A DNA stretch of 62,736 nucleotides from Pseudomonadota bacterium (GTDB lineage: Bacteria > Cyanobacteriota > Vampirovibrionia > Obscuribacterales > Obscuribacteraceae), in assembly GCA_021324135.1 (NCBI GenBank), contig JAJPJO010000057.1, positions 1-62,736 of the forward strand, written 5' to 3'. A model generated the notes under the pieces. The model was not told the origin of the DNA, ran no database searches, and worked only from the letters and a program-made list of their open reading frames with translations. Below are positions 38,148-46,040 of this stretch, in pieces; position 1 is the stretch's first letter, and each line of letters opens with the position of its first letter. A program made the position numbers and the translations under genes.

Positions 38148-39134
38148 TTATGGAAGCACAGCATTCCAGGCAGCGAGATTGTGGTTTTGTCGCAGTTTTC
38201 TCAGAGCCCTGGCCTCAATCTGCCGCACGCGCTCGCGGCTCACGCAGAGTATCCGTCCTGATTGCTGCAGGGTCATCGGAAGAGCGTTTTCCAGCCCAAA
38301 CCTGAGAATAATAACCTGTTGCTCGGTGGGCGTCAGCCGGCCTATGGCGATTTTGACCTGCTCGGATAAAAGCTTTCCGTTCACGAAATCTTCTGGTTGT
38401 TGGGCATTCTCGTCTTTGATCAGCTCAGAGAATGAAGTGTTTTGATCGGGTGAAATCATGGCGTCGAGCGATACCAGTTTCTTTTCTGCACCAAGCACTT
38501 CCAAGAGCTTGCTCTGATCTATTTTCGCGCCTTCGGCAATCTCATCGAGAGTTGGTCTGCGTCCTAGCTCTATACTCAGGCAGCGAACAACTTTCTTTAT
38601 GCGCGCCTGCAATTCTGTAATGTGGACAGGCAGCCGAACGGCCCGAGACTTTTCATCCACAGCTCGCATAACCGCCTGACGAATCCACCAGGTAGCGTAG
38701 GTCGAAAGCTTGTATCCTCTTTCAGGGTCGAACTTTTCGGTTGCGCGCATCAGCCCGAGGCTGCCTTCCTGAATCAAATCCATAAAGCTAAGCCCCCGAT
38801 TCCGATAGCGCTTGGCGATGCTCACGACCAATCGCAAATTAGACTGAATCAGCTTCTGTCGGGCAGCTTGATCGCCAGCCTTCATGGCGCGCGAGAGCTG
38901 AATCTCTTCGTTTCCCGAAAGCAGATTGTGCCTGCCGATTTCAATAAGGTAAACCTTGATTGAATCCTCGCTGGGCACCGCATCAGCCACCACGGCTTCG
39001 GCGTCGGGTTCGTCGGCAGACTCAAGCGTCCCGGATTCCTCGAGATCCGTCGCATTCATAAGATCGTTGAAAGCGGCCGGCTCCATATACGCCGGCCAAA
39101 TTTCTCTTGCTTGTTTATTCTTTAGCTTTCTCAT
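38148..39134 (-). CDS. RNA polymerase sigma-70 family factor, cyanobacterial group 2 type
   Basis: 328 residues: region 1.2 ([21 protein letters not shown]), region 2 ([46 protein letters not shown]), region 3 ([14 protein letters not shown]) and region 4 ([34 protein letters not shown]). The wording is that of cyanobacterial group 2 sigma factors used under stress. ATG 39134 (AAGGGCG upstream) is preferred over a GTG at 39212 that would add 26 residues. No copy of the direct-repeat box is seen upstream, unlike the two other sigma genes nearby. Confidence 0.92.
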   Translation of the reverse strand: MRKLKNKQAREIWPAYMEPAAFNDLMNATDLEESGTLESADEPDAEAVVADAVPSEDSIKVYLIEIGRHNLLSGNEEIQLSRAMKAGDQAARQKLIQSNLRLVVSIAKRYRNRGLSFMDLIQEGSLGLMRATEKFDPERGYKLSTYATWWIRQAVMRAVDEKSRAVRLPVHITELQARIKKVVRCLSIELGRRPTLDEIAEGAKIDQSKLLEVLGAEKKLVSLDAMISPDQNTSFSELIKDENAQQPEDFVNGKLLSEQVKIAIGRLTPTEQQVIILRFGLENALPMTLQQSGRILCVSRERVRQIEARALRKLRQNHNLAAWNAVLP

Positions 39135-39332
39135 TATGTCGCCCTTGATCTGAAACAAGCTTTTGCGGCTTCGCAAAATTTCCCTTTCGCCGGGACGAAA
39201 CGCGGAGTCCACATGGATCCCGACTCATGCTTATATGTTCTTCTTGTTTAGATCATAGCCCATATGCCGATGAAAAAGTCACCATATCCAGTATCTTTTG
39301 ATCAGACAAATTCACCTTTGAAAATTGTCGTA

Positions 39333-39950
39333 CTAGTTCGATTGCTTTTTCTCCGCCGCCTTTTTTATGGCAATCAAATGCCTTTTCAAACTCCGCGACA
39401 ATGCAAGCTTTAAAAGAAAACGCGGCACTGGCTTTCGAACCCCGGCATGGCAATAGAGATCGAGCCTTGTCTCTCGACCGTTCGGCGTGGGAGAAAGCAC
39501 CCATTTGCCGTCCATGGCGGAAAACATATCCGATTTCAACAGCTCGTAGTCGATTTCATTTGGTGGATGGTCGGTCTCGCGAAATGTACAGGTGGTCTTG
39601 CCGAGCAAAGAAACAGAAAACCTCTGCTCGGTTATGCAAATCGGGCCATCCTGCGATAAGACATGGGCGTATTCCAGTTCTGAATATCCGGTTCTTTGCT
39701 CATGTATGCTCGACCAGACCAGAGCAGGACGGGCTCTGATAAAGGTACTCGCCCTGATCCTCACGTCGGATTTCATGTCGCCGACTTTTTCTTGTTGGTC
39801 CTGATCGGCAAGCCCTCCTTCAGCAAAAGCAAAGTCACGATTCGTGATTAGCAGCGTGAAGATCAAAGCCACAAGAAAGGTTTGATTACAAACGGCAGTT
39901 CTCAGTCCGGATAATTTCAGCGTCGACATTTCCTGATATTGCCTGTGCAC
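39333..39950 (-). CDS. exported SRPBCC/START-like protein
   Basis: Up to 205 residues: N-terminal signal-like helix (FLVALIFTLLITNRDFAFAEG), then a domain of about 140 residues with the polyketide cyclase/SRPBCC rhythm (IRASTFIRARPALVWSSIHE ... SVSLLGKTTCTFRE ... ALSRSLKRHLIAIKKAAE). Such folds bind hydrophobic ligands. The start is uncertain: GTG 39950 lacks a ribosome site and ATG 39929 has AGGA too close. The gene stands alone, divergent from the response regulator. Confidence 0.6.
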   Translation of the reverse strand: MHRQYQEMSTLKLSGLRTAVCNQTFLVALIFTLLITNRDFAFAEGGLADQDQQEKVGDMKSDVRIRASTFIRARPALVWSSIHEQRTGYSELEYAHVLSQDGPICITEQRFSVSLLGKTTCTFRETDHPPNEIDYELLKSDMFSAMDGKWVLSPTPNGRETRLDLYCHAGVRKPVPRFLLKLALSRSLKRHLIAIKKAAEKKQSN

Positions 39951-40132
39951 AATTAACTATTCTGCAGAGCTGGTGTAGGCTCAGTTATACAGCAATGACA
40001 ACACTCTCAATCGAGCCCAAGACGTTTTCAGTCCTTTAATAGGATTACAATATAGTCATATGAGCGATTCGGACGCCGAAGTTGTGCGAAGCAGTTGATG
40101 TTTCGCTACAGATCTTCTGGATGGGACTGAAT

Positions 40133-40834
40133 ATGTCCAAAATGCTGCTAGGCGAAACGCAAAACGATCTCGCGACTGCAATGCAAGAGTATTTCACGTC
40201 GCACCAGTACACGGTCCATGTGGAAGATTCCGGACTGCGTATTCTGGAGTGCTTGCGTCACAACTTATATGATGTGGTCGTTCTTGAAATAGCGCTGCTT
40301 GGATTGGATGGCATCAGTGTTGTTCGAGCCTATCGGGCCAGTCGAGGAAACATTCCTATACTCCTTTTGTCTTCAAGGCATTCCTCCGATGAGCTTCAGT
40401 GCGGTCTTGATGCCGGGGCCGACGCGTATATGGTAAAGCCCTTCAATTTAGCCGATCTTGCAGCACACTTGAGGGCACTCTTGCGCAGACCTGCACTTCG
40501 AAGCGAGAGGGTGCTCGTCTCAGGCGACATATCGTTGAACTCGGACGCCGGAACGGTGAAAAGAAGCGACCAAATAGTTCATCTCCATCCAATGGAGTTC
40601 AAGCTGCTTCAATTTCTCCTCAGGCACCCTGATCAGGTGTTCGACGCCCATGCACTTTTCGAGCGCGTTTGGCAGAAGGACTCAGGGCAACTGGAAGATA
40701 CTGTGCGAACACATGTAAGAACTTTGCGCCAAAAGATCGATTTACCAAACTGCCAGTCGATCATAACGACAGTGCGCGGGCTCGGCTATAAGACCGAGCA
40801 CCGATCTCATGCAGAACCAGCTCAACCTGAGTAG
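40133..40834 (+). CDS. OmpR/PhoB-family response regulator with Glu at the phosphorylation site
   Basis: 233 residues: receiver domain (1-120) and winged-helix DNA-binding domain (about 135-228; LHPMEFKLLQFLLRHPDQVF, VRTHVRTLRQKI, ITTVRGLGYK). The receiver is atypical: VVVLEIALLGLDG has Glu52 where Asp is phosphorylated, and the N-terminal acidic pair is replaced by GETQND; the switch Ser (LLLSSR) and Lys (MVKPF) remain. Asp-to-Glu often mimics the active state, so it may act without phosphorylation. ATG 40133 is preferred (GATGGGA upstream); the open frame begins at TTG 40082. It is the best local candidate to bind the 11-bp direct-repeat boxes. Confidence 0.9.
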   Translation: MSKMLLGETQNDLATAMQEYFTSHQYTVHVEDSGLRILECLRHNLYDVVVLEIALLGLDGISVVRAYRASRGNIPILLLSSRHSSDELQCGLDAGADAYMVKPFNLADLAAHLRALLRRPALRSERVLVSGDISLNSDAGTVKRSDQIVHLHPMEFKLLQFLLRHPDQVFDAHALFERVWQKDSGQLEDTVRTHVRTLRQKIDLPNCQSIITTVRGLGYKTEHRSHAEPAQPE

Positions 40835-40881
40835 TCTTCTACCTGTTCAATGCGATGAGCGTTGCGGAGTTTACCACGGCT

Positions 40882-40898
40882 CCAGATACTGTATCTGG
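40882..40898. terminator. palindrome downstream of the response regulator
   Basis: CCAGATACTGTATCTGG is a perfect 17-bp inverted repeat 48 bases after the stop codon. It can form a hairpin with a 5-base loop but lacks a T run, so a terminator role is tentative; an operator for box 2 downstream is the alternative. Confidence 0.35.
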
Positions 40899-40927
40899 TG
40901 GCAGTATATAATCAATTCCCTAATCGA

Positions 40928-40944
40928 GTTCACCTGACTTTCAC
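40928..40944 (+). promoter_or_regulatory. direct-repeat box 2 (small membrane protein gene)
   Basis: GTTCACCTGACTTTCAC, 36 bases before the ATG at 40981. Downstream sequence CCAATTTGGACAG matches the segment after boxes 4 and 8. Confidence 0.65.
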
Positions 40945-40980
40945 ATTGCTTGTGTTCCAATTTGGACAGAGGGAAGCGAT

Positions 40981-41127
40981 ATGTTTAATGCAATAGAGCC
41001 CGACAGACAGCGGAACATCGATGAATCATGGTACCGGTCAATCAATGCCCAGATAGTGCTGGTGGTGATACTCACAGTAGCGAGCGTGGTGATCCTGGGC
41101 ATTCTAGAGAACCACCATTTTCTCTAA
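40981..41127 (+). CDS. 48-residue single-span membrane protein
   Basis: A short gene with AGAGGGA a few bases upstream. The product has a charged N-terminus (PDRQRNIDE), a membrane helix at about 24-42 (AQIVLVVILTVASVVILGIL) and a short ENHHFL tail. The helix is encoded partly by a 21-bp stretch identical to one in the 57045 gene, indicating paralogy. It follows direct-repeat box 2 closely and precedes slipin on the same strand, with another box between, so it is its own unit. Function unknown; small stress membrane peptides are common in such settings. Confidence 0.65.
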   Translation: MFNAIEPDRQRNIDESWYRSINAQIVLVVILTVASVVILGILENHHFL

Positions 41128-41182
41128 AATATTGTTGAGCAGCGCCATCTTGCATCAACATTCGCATCGGTAAAGCACCGGA

Positions 41183-41200
41183 TTTTCACGCAGTTTTAAC
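41183..41200 (+). promoter_or_regulatory. direct-repeat box 3 (slipin gene)
   Basis: TTTTCACGCAGTTTTAAC, second flavour of the element, with ACTGAGAGT beginning 13 bases after it. It ends 69 bases before the slipin start. Confidence 0.65.
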
Positions 41201-41269
41201 CAATTCTCGGCACACTGAGAGTGTGTATAAAAGAGGTGCAAACCTGAAAGATAAGGTGGGATAAGGAAT

Positions 41270-42235
41270 ATGTACGACCTAAACAACGAAATCTCCACAT
41301 CAAACAACTCTATGCGAATGGCAACACCAAACTCTTTTGCGGCCTTGCTCTCAGGTGCAATCTTGGCTACAGGTGCTCTACTGGTGCATAGCATGTACAG
41401 AGAGCCAGCCAACTTACAAGCCACGGTAATGGTGGCGATGAGTTTCCTTGCACTTTCCTTCCTGGTCTTTTCCTCAGTTCAGATTGCCGATCAGTGGAAT
41501 AGGGCGGTAGTGCTGAGGCTGGGCAAATTCCAAGCTCTCAGGGGACCAGGATTATTTTTGATCATTCCCTTCATCGACAACATCGTGTACTGGATCGATA
41601 CGCGCGTCCTCACCACAGCCTTCAAGGCGGAAAAGACACTAACCAAAGATACTGTACCAGTAGATGTAGTCGCGGTGCTGTTTTGGAAGGTTCTCGATCC
41701 GGCAAAAGCGGCCTTGAATGTGGCGGACTATCAAAGCGCGATAAATTGGGCTTCCCAAACGGCGCTGCGCGACGTGATCGGCAAGACATTGCTCTCCGAT
41801 ATGCTGGAGGGCAGGGACAAAATTAGTGCCTTATTGCAACAGATTATCGATGAGCGCACCGAACCATGGGGAATCAATGTGATCTCGGTTGAGGTCAAGG
41901 ATGTCTTGATTCCTCCTGCTCTGGAAAACGCAATGTCGATGCAAGCACAGGCGGACAGAGAACGTCAGGCGAGAGTGATTCTGGGAGACTCGGAGCGTCT
42001 GGTGGCAGAGAGTTTTGGTGAAGCGGCAAGGACATATAATGAAAATCCTGTGGCGCTGCATCTGCGGGCCATGAACATGCTTTATGAAGGGCTCAAGTCA
42101 AATGCCTCTATCGTAATCGTGCCCAGCTCCGCGGTGGAATCGATGGACCTCGGCGGTCTCTCCGGAATGACAGCTCTGACGATGGGATTAGCACAAAAGA
42201 GCAAGAGCGAAGAACCAAGAAGAGAAGCAGCCTGA
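41270..42235 (+). CDS. slipin / SPFH (band 7) family membrane protein
   Basis: 321 residues: two N-terminal hydrophobic stretches (about 24-43 and 53-70), then an SPFH domain (about 72-250: ADQWNRAVVLRLGKFQALRGPGLF, VPVDVVAVLFWKV, LRDVIGKTLLSDML, WGINVISVEVKDVLIP) and the usual Ala/Glu-rich helix (AMSMQAQADRERQARVILGD). Closest to the slipin/stomatin group, which forms membrane microdomains and multimers. ATG 41270 has AAGGAAT upstream. No NfeD partner gene is adjacent. A hairpin terminator follows at 42285. Confidence 0.93.
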   Translation: MYDLNNEISTSNNSMRMATPNSFAALLSGAILATGALLVHSMYREPANLQATVMVAMSFLALSFLVFSSVQIADQWNRAVVLRLGKFQALRGPGLFLIIPFIDNIVYWIDTRVLTTAFKAEKTLTKDTVPVDVVAVLFWKVLDPAKAALNVADYQSAINWASQTALRDVIGKTLLSDMLEGRDKISALLQQIIDERTEPWGINVISVEVKDVLIPPALENAMSMQAQADRERQARVILGDSERLVAESFGEAARTYNENPVALHLRAMNMLYEGLKSNASIVIVPSSAVESMDLGGLSGMTALTMGLAQKSKSEEPRREAA

Positions 42236-42284
42236 CCTCCATCTATCAACCGACTCGATTCGGAGTAATGAACAATACCGTATT

Positions 42285-42320
42285 CGGTGGCATGTCAGTG
42301 GCATGCTACCGGTTGTTTCT
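42285..42320 (+). terminator. rho-independent terminator after slipin
   Basis: CGGTGGCATG (42285-42294) pairs with CATGCTACCG (42302-42311), ten pairs with one G-U, loop of 7, followed by the T-rich GTTGTTTCTTT. Confidence 0.7.
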
Positions 42321-42386
42321 TTGGCTTTTGAAAACGTTAGATCTCCGGCTCATCTAGAACTTATAGCGAGGATAGATCATATCCTT

Positions 42387-43796
42387 TTATATGTCCGTCT
42401 GCGCCTGTATACGTCCCGCTCGTACCGCAGCGGCCAGAGCGGCGTAATCTTTCTCAACTTGATCCGCATAGAGCACTGAGAAATCAGCAACGGCACGATC
42501 GAACATCTCAGATTTGCCGAGATAACCAGTTATGATTGCCGAGTCTCCAGAGCGGGCGTGCGCACGCGCCAGAACTGCACCCATCATCCCGGCCATATCA
42601 ATCAAGTGTTGACCTTCCCAATGGTCTGTTACCAGCTTAACTTTTGTGTCGCGCAATTGGCGCACATAGAAATGTTTGCCATCATCGAGCTTGAACCAGC
42701 CTAGAAATATGTCACTGGCTGATTGAATAATCCGCTGTCCTTCAACAACCCGCTGTCCGTGGCTTTGAAACGGACTCTTTCCAGCATGTTCCTCCAACAC
42801 TGATTTTCGCGCTTCTTTTAGTTGAAGAAACAAAGGCTCATTATCCCCGCTCATGAACAAGGCGACCGCACAGGTGGTGCCCACGCTTCCCACTCCTACA
42901 ACTTTGATTGCAATGTCACACAGCTGATAACGGTCGATCAATCGTCTTTTGTCTCCTTGCAGCGATTCTCGATACAACTGCAAGCCTCTGCCCATGCGAT
43001 CGGCGAACTCTTTGTCATCCTTTGCATGATATATCAAAGGTGGATCATCAGTAATCACTTGTTTGCCATGCTGACTGTGAGTTAACTTCGGAAAGTAATA
43101 GTGCTGAATCGAGCGCTTCTGCGCTTTTTTAAGACAATCTTGCAAATCCTTCTTCAGACCGTGACCGGAGACCTGAGCCACCACATTTTCCCAATCGAAG
43201 TGCGCATACCATATGTCGAGTATGGACATGCGTGCAAATTCCGCCATTTTTTCGCGATATGCTCGAGCAGCAGCTTCAGCAGACGCTCTTGCATCCGCTG
43301 GACTGATGCTGTTATCTCTGGCCAACAATACCAGACTTGCCGTCAATCTCTTCAAATCCCACTCCCAGGGACCAGGGAGTGTCTCATCAAAATCAACAAT
43401 GTCAAAACTGACGTTACGCTCCGGCGTGGCGAAAGCCCCGAAGTTGAGGGCATGACAATCGCCGCATAACTGAACTCGGACCCCGGTGGCCGGCGTAGTG
43501 GCAAGATCTCGAGCCATAACATTTGCCGCACCCCGGTAAAAGGTGAATGGAGTCTTGAGCATCCGTCCGTATCTTATCTGCACCAGTTCCGGAATCCGGC
43601 CCCTGTCTGAGAGCTGTAGAAGTTCAACAGGATCGGGCCTATCATGGGCAGGCGACCAACCGGAATGCGACAGGTATGGCACTACCCCCCGCAAAACCAA
43701 TCCCCGGGCCTTACGATCGTCTCGAGGCGCAACTGTGTTGTCGTGCAGCAGAGAAACTGAATTCTCATCCTTCTTTCGCTCTTCGTTTGTTGTCAT
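42387..43796 (-). CDS. DUF2252 family protein (kinase-like fold)
   Basis: 469 residues with the family blocks YGRMLKTPFTFYRGAANVMARDL, VQLCGDCHALNFGAFATPERN and FDIVDFDETLPGPWEWDLKRL (read in pieces), then VVEGQRIIQSASDIFLGW. DUF2252 proteins share a phosphotransferase-like fold; the Asp-rich GDCHALNFG and DFDET positions look catalytic, but no substrate is established. ATG 43796 has a weak site (GTGAAGAA). Direct-repeat box 4 lies upstream on the same strand, and the gene is divergent from the ECF sigma gene. Confidence 0.88.
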   Translation of the reverse strand: MTTNEERKKDENSVSLLHDNTVAPRDDRKARGLVLRGVVPYLSHSGWSPAHDRPDPVELLQLSDRGRIPELVQIRYGRMLKTPFTFYRGAANVMARDLATTPATGVRVQLCGDCHALNFGAFATPERNVSFDIVDFDETLPGPWEWDLKRLTASLVLLARDNSISPADARASAEAAARAYREKMAEFARMSILDIWYAHFDWENVVAQVSGHGLKKDLQDCLKKAQKRSIQHYYFPKLTHSQHGKQVITDDPPLIYHAKDDKEFADRMGRGLQLYRESLQGDKRRLIDRYQLCDIAIKVVGVGSVGTTCAVALFMSGDNEPLFLQLKEARKSVLEEHAGKSPFQSHGQRVVEGQRIIQSASDIFLGWFKLDDGKHFYVRQLRDTKVKLVTDHWEGQHLIDMAGMMGAVLARAHARSGDSAIITGYLGKSEMFDRAVADFSVLYADQVEKDYAALAAAVRAGRIQAQTDI

Positions 43797-43918
43797 TTCT
43801 TCACCGACCGGTACTAACGGCGACAGCGATCAAGGATCGGTAACTACCTGAGGGCCTTAACCGTTGGCTTCAGCCTGAACAGATATCTGTCTGTCCAATT
43901 AGATTTTAAGAGCCGAAT

Positions 43919-43936
43919 GTGAAAGTCGAGTTAAAA
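43919..43936 (-). promoter_or_regulatory. direct-repeat box 4 (DUF2252 gene)
   Basis: Minus strand TTTTAACTCGACTTTCAC, i.e. TTAAC-N6-TTCAC, followed by a TAAAAT 10 bases on and CTAATTGGACAG as after box 2. It forms a divergent pair with box 5, 39 bases away. Confidence 0.65.
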
Positions 43937-43975
43937 CACACGAAGTCGACACCGAATATGGTGACACCTGTTCAC

Positions 43976-43993
43976 TTTTCACATGAGTTTCAC
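43976..43993 (+). promoter_or_regulatory. direct-repeat box 5 (ECF sigma gene)
   Basis: TTTTCACATGAGTTTCAC, 52 bases before the chosen ATG at 44046. The box includes an in-frame ATG (43983), one reason to reject that upstream start. Confidence 0.68.
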
Positions 43994-44045
43994 CTTGCTC
44001 GTGTTTAGATCGAATCATTGGGTGCGTCCTGCGGATTGTGATCTA

Positions 44046-44714
44046 ATGAAGTTTCCTCTACGACCATCTAGTACCACGCGAACGCTCAAGCTCTCTGTGA
44101 GCGAGAATCATCTCAGAGTCATTAGTGACGAGGACCTCGTGTTGGCTTGCCAGAATAACATTGATGGTGCTTTTGAACATCTGTACCTGCGTCATGAGCG
44201 CACGATCTCTAGAATGATCCATCGCCTGGTACCAGAATGGAGAGGCACGGACACATCCGATCTCAAGCAGCAAGTGATTATGCACGTGTGGCAATCGATT
44301 GGAGCGCTTAGAAATCCGCAGGCTTTCAAAGCTTGGCTCAATCAAATCGTCAGGAACTCGGTTTATGACGAACTGCGAGATCGGCAGAAAGCCTACCAAC
44401 TGCTCTCTCTGGATGAACAAAGAATCAGTGAAGATGGGAAAAGCGTTGGAATGCTCGATATCATCGACTCTTCGCCCCAACCTCAGTACGCTGCTCTGGG
44501 AAACGAACTTGCTGCCCTGCTTGCAGAATCGTTGGCCAGCATTTCATCAGACTCAAGGACCGTGGTGGTGCTTCGCGACATCGAAGGACTGTCATATGAA
44601 GAGATCGCTCAAATCACTCACCTGGAGTTAGGGACGGTCAAATCGCGAATAGCAAGAGGCAGAGGCAAGGTTCAACGGCTGCTCATGCCCTACCTCGAAA
44701 TGCAAACTGGATGA
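44046..44714 (+). CDS. ECF-type sigma-70 factor
   Basis: 222 residues with sigma region 2 (DGAFEHLYLRHERTISRMIHRL, DLKQQVIMHVWQSIGALRNPQAFKAWLNQIVRN read in pieces) and region 4 (SDSRTVVVLRDIEGLSYEEIAQITHLELGTVKSRIARGRGKV in pieces), no region 3: an extracytoplasmic-function sigma factor. The ATG at 44046 is preferred to 43983 because the latter lies inside the promoter element. No anti-sigma gene is adjacent, so control may be by the box itself or by the nearby kinase. It is convergent with the group 2 sigma gene at 44743, 28 bases apart. Confidence 0.92.
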   Translation: MKFPLRPSSTTRTLKLSVSENHLRVISDEDLVLACQNNIDGAFEHLYLRHERTISRMIHRLVPEWRGTDTSDLKQQVIMHVWQSIGALRNPQAFKAWLNQIVRNSVYDELRDRQKAYQLLSLDEQRISEDGKSVGMLDIIDSSPQPQYAALGNELAALLAESLASISSDSRTVVVLRDIEGLSYEEIAQITHLELGTVKSRIARGRGKVQRLLMPYLEMQTG

Positions 44715-44742
44715 TAGGTTCAATCATTCTCAACTAAAGTAC

Positions 44743-45699
44743 TCAACTAAAATAGCCATCGAACGCTTCGATGCGGGCAACTTTCTTGAGTTTGCGCATG
44801 GCAAGACAGGAGAGTTTTCCAACTTGATACCGGGTTAGACCTATCTCTTTGCTGATTTCGCGAATGTTCTTTTCTTGACCACTGCCCAATCCGAAACGTA
44901 GCTGCACCACCTTGCGCTCGTGGTCGCTGAGAACATCAAGCAGACAATCAATTTGCGCCCGCAAATAAGGATCGTCGATGCTTATCACGGAGTTCTCGGA
45001 ATCCTCATCCATAATGGTATTGTGGATGGTGTAGTCCTCATCTTCAGCCGTTGACACCTTCTGATCCAGCGACAGGCAGGGCTGTGAACTAATGAGCGCG
45101 TGTTCAACTTTAGCGAGGCTCTCGTTTAGCTCTTCTGCAATCTCAAGCGTGCACGCCTCGCGGCCAGTCCTTAAGGACAATTGTGAGCGCACTCTGCGAA
45201 TTTTGGTCATGAGCTCGATAATGTGACCCGGCAATCGCACGATGCGTGATTTGTTGGACAACGCTCGAGTGATCCCTTCACGAATCCACCAGGCTGCATA
45301 AGTCGAGAAGCGGACACCCTTCTTAGGATCATACTTCTGCACGGCGTTCATCAATCCGATACTTCCCTCTTGCATCAGATCGATCATCGGAAGTCCGCAC
45401 TCGTCATATCGTTTCGCAATCGAAGCCACCAGCTTGAGGTTGCTTAGAATGAGGACATTGCGTGCGCGCAGATCGCCTTTCTTAGCCTTAATGACGAGCT
45501 CGTGCTCGTCTTCAAAGGACAAAATCCTGATATCTCGTATGGTGTCAATAAAACTCATGGCTGATTGATCGCCTTTTTTGGCATTCAATAGACGGGTGTG
45601 CGCAATACGTTCGATCGCATCAATTCCGCGCAATTTGCTGTGGGATTCATTCGTCTTGTCACGAAAGGCAATAGCTGGAGCGAGAGGAATAGTTTTCAT
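44743..45699 (-). CDS. RNA polymerase sigma-70 family factor (group 2/3 like)
   Basis: 318 residues: regions 2 (LSNLKLVASIAKRYDECGLPMIDLMQEGSIGLMNA in pieces, STYAAWWIREGITRAL), 3 (LPGHIIELMTKIRRV) and 4 (LSDHERKVVQLRFGLGSG, IGLTRYQVGKLSCLAMRKLK). It is diverged from the 38148 factor, for instance REG for RQA in region 2 and GLTRYQVGKL in the -35 recognition helix, so it likely reads a different promoter. Start is ATG 45699 with GGGGGAGA at 45705-45712; the open frame goes to 45747. The leader of about 210 bases carries box 6 and a short upstream reading frame. Confidence 0.92.
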   Translation of the reverse strand: MKTIPLAPAIAFRDKTNESHSKLRGIDAIERIAHTRLLNAKKGDQSAMSFIDTIRDIRILSFEDEHELVIKAKKGDLRARNVLILSNLKLVASIAKRYDECGLPMIDLMQEGSIGLMNAVQKYDPKKGVRFSTYAAWWIREGITRALSNKSRIVRLPGHIIELMTKIRRVRSQLSLRTGREACTLEIAEELNESLAKVEHALISSQPCLSLDQKVSTAEDEDYTIHNTIMDEDSENSVISIDDPYLRAQIDCLLDVLSDHERKVVQLRFGLGSGQEKNIREISKEIGLTRYQVGKLSCLAMRKLKKVARIEAFDGYFS

Positions 45700-45847
45700 G
45701 TCGTTCTCCCCCTTAGTGTATGAGCAACAATGATTTGCTTGAAACAAACGGTCGATCTTTGGATGGAATCAGGGATGCCGGGCCAGGTCTTAAATGCCCG
45801 AGCGATGATGGACCCATCAGGCACATATGAAACCTATGAAAGAGCGC

Positions 45848-45871
45848 TTAGTAATCCACCCAAAATGACAT
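45848..45871 (-). CDS. seven-residue upstream reading frame in the sigma factor leader
   Basis: ATG-TCA-TTT-TGG-GTG-GAT-TAC-TAA (MSFWVDY) preceded by GAGG 8 bases upstream, between box 6 and the sigma start at 45699. The leader, including ribosome site and ATG, is homologous to that of the GlsB-like gene at 56793, so it is either a leader peptide or the stump of a replaced gene. For the rest of the 340-base gap 45700-46040 I see only box 6. Confidence 0.4.
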   Translation of the reverse strand: MSFWVDY

Positions 45872-45912
45872 TTCGATTACCTCGATGTGCATACTCTCAG
45901 TATCGAGCGAAC

Positions 45913-45932
45913 GTGTTAAAACTGGGTGAATA
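45913..45932 (-). promoter_or_regulatory. direct-repeat box 6 (sigma factor 44743-45699)
   Basis: Minus strand TATTCACCCAGTTTTAACAC followed by GATACTGAGAGTATG. Same composite as boxes 11 and 14. Confidence 0.7.
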
Positions 45933-46040
45933 CCACCAGGAATGGCACCTGCTGTAGTGGCATATAGAATTTTGGATTTTCACCCGCGTTCTTACACAGA
46001 CTCTCAATACTGAGATCAGTCCGCCACTGTTGGCAGGAGT

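Noticed and set aside
43950..43963. CACCGAATATGGTG just upstream of box 5 and CACCATATATGGTG (60474-60487) upstream of box 15
   Set aside because: Only two convincing copies; similar strings at 40885 and 42279 belong to a palindrome after the regulator and to the slipin terminator, so a shared upstream site is not supported.
43983..44045. Longer ECF sigma start at 43983
   Set aside because: That ATG is inside box 5, so transcription would begin after it.
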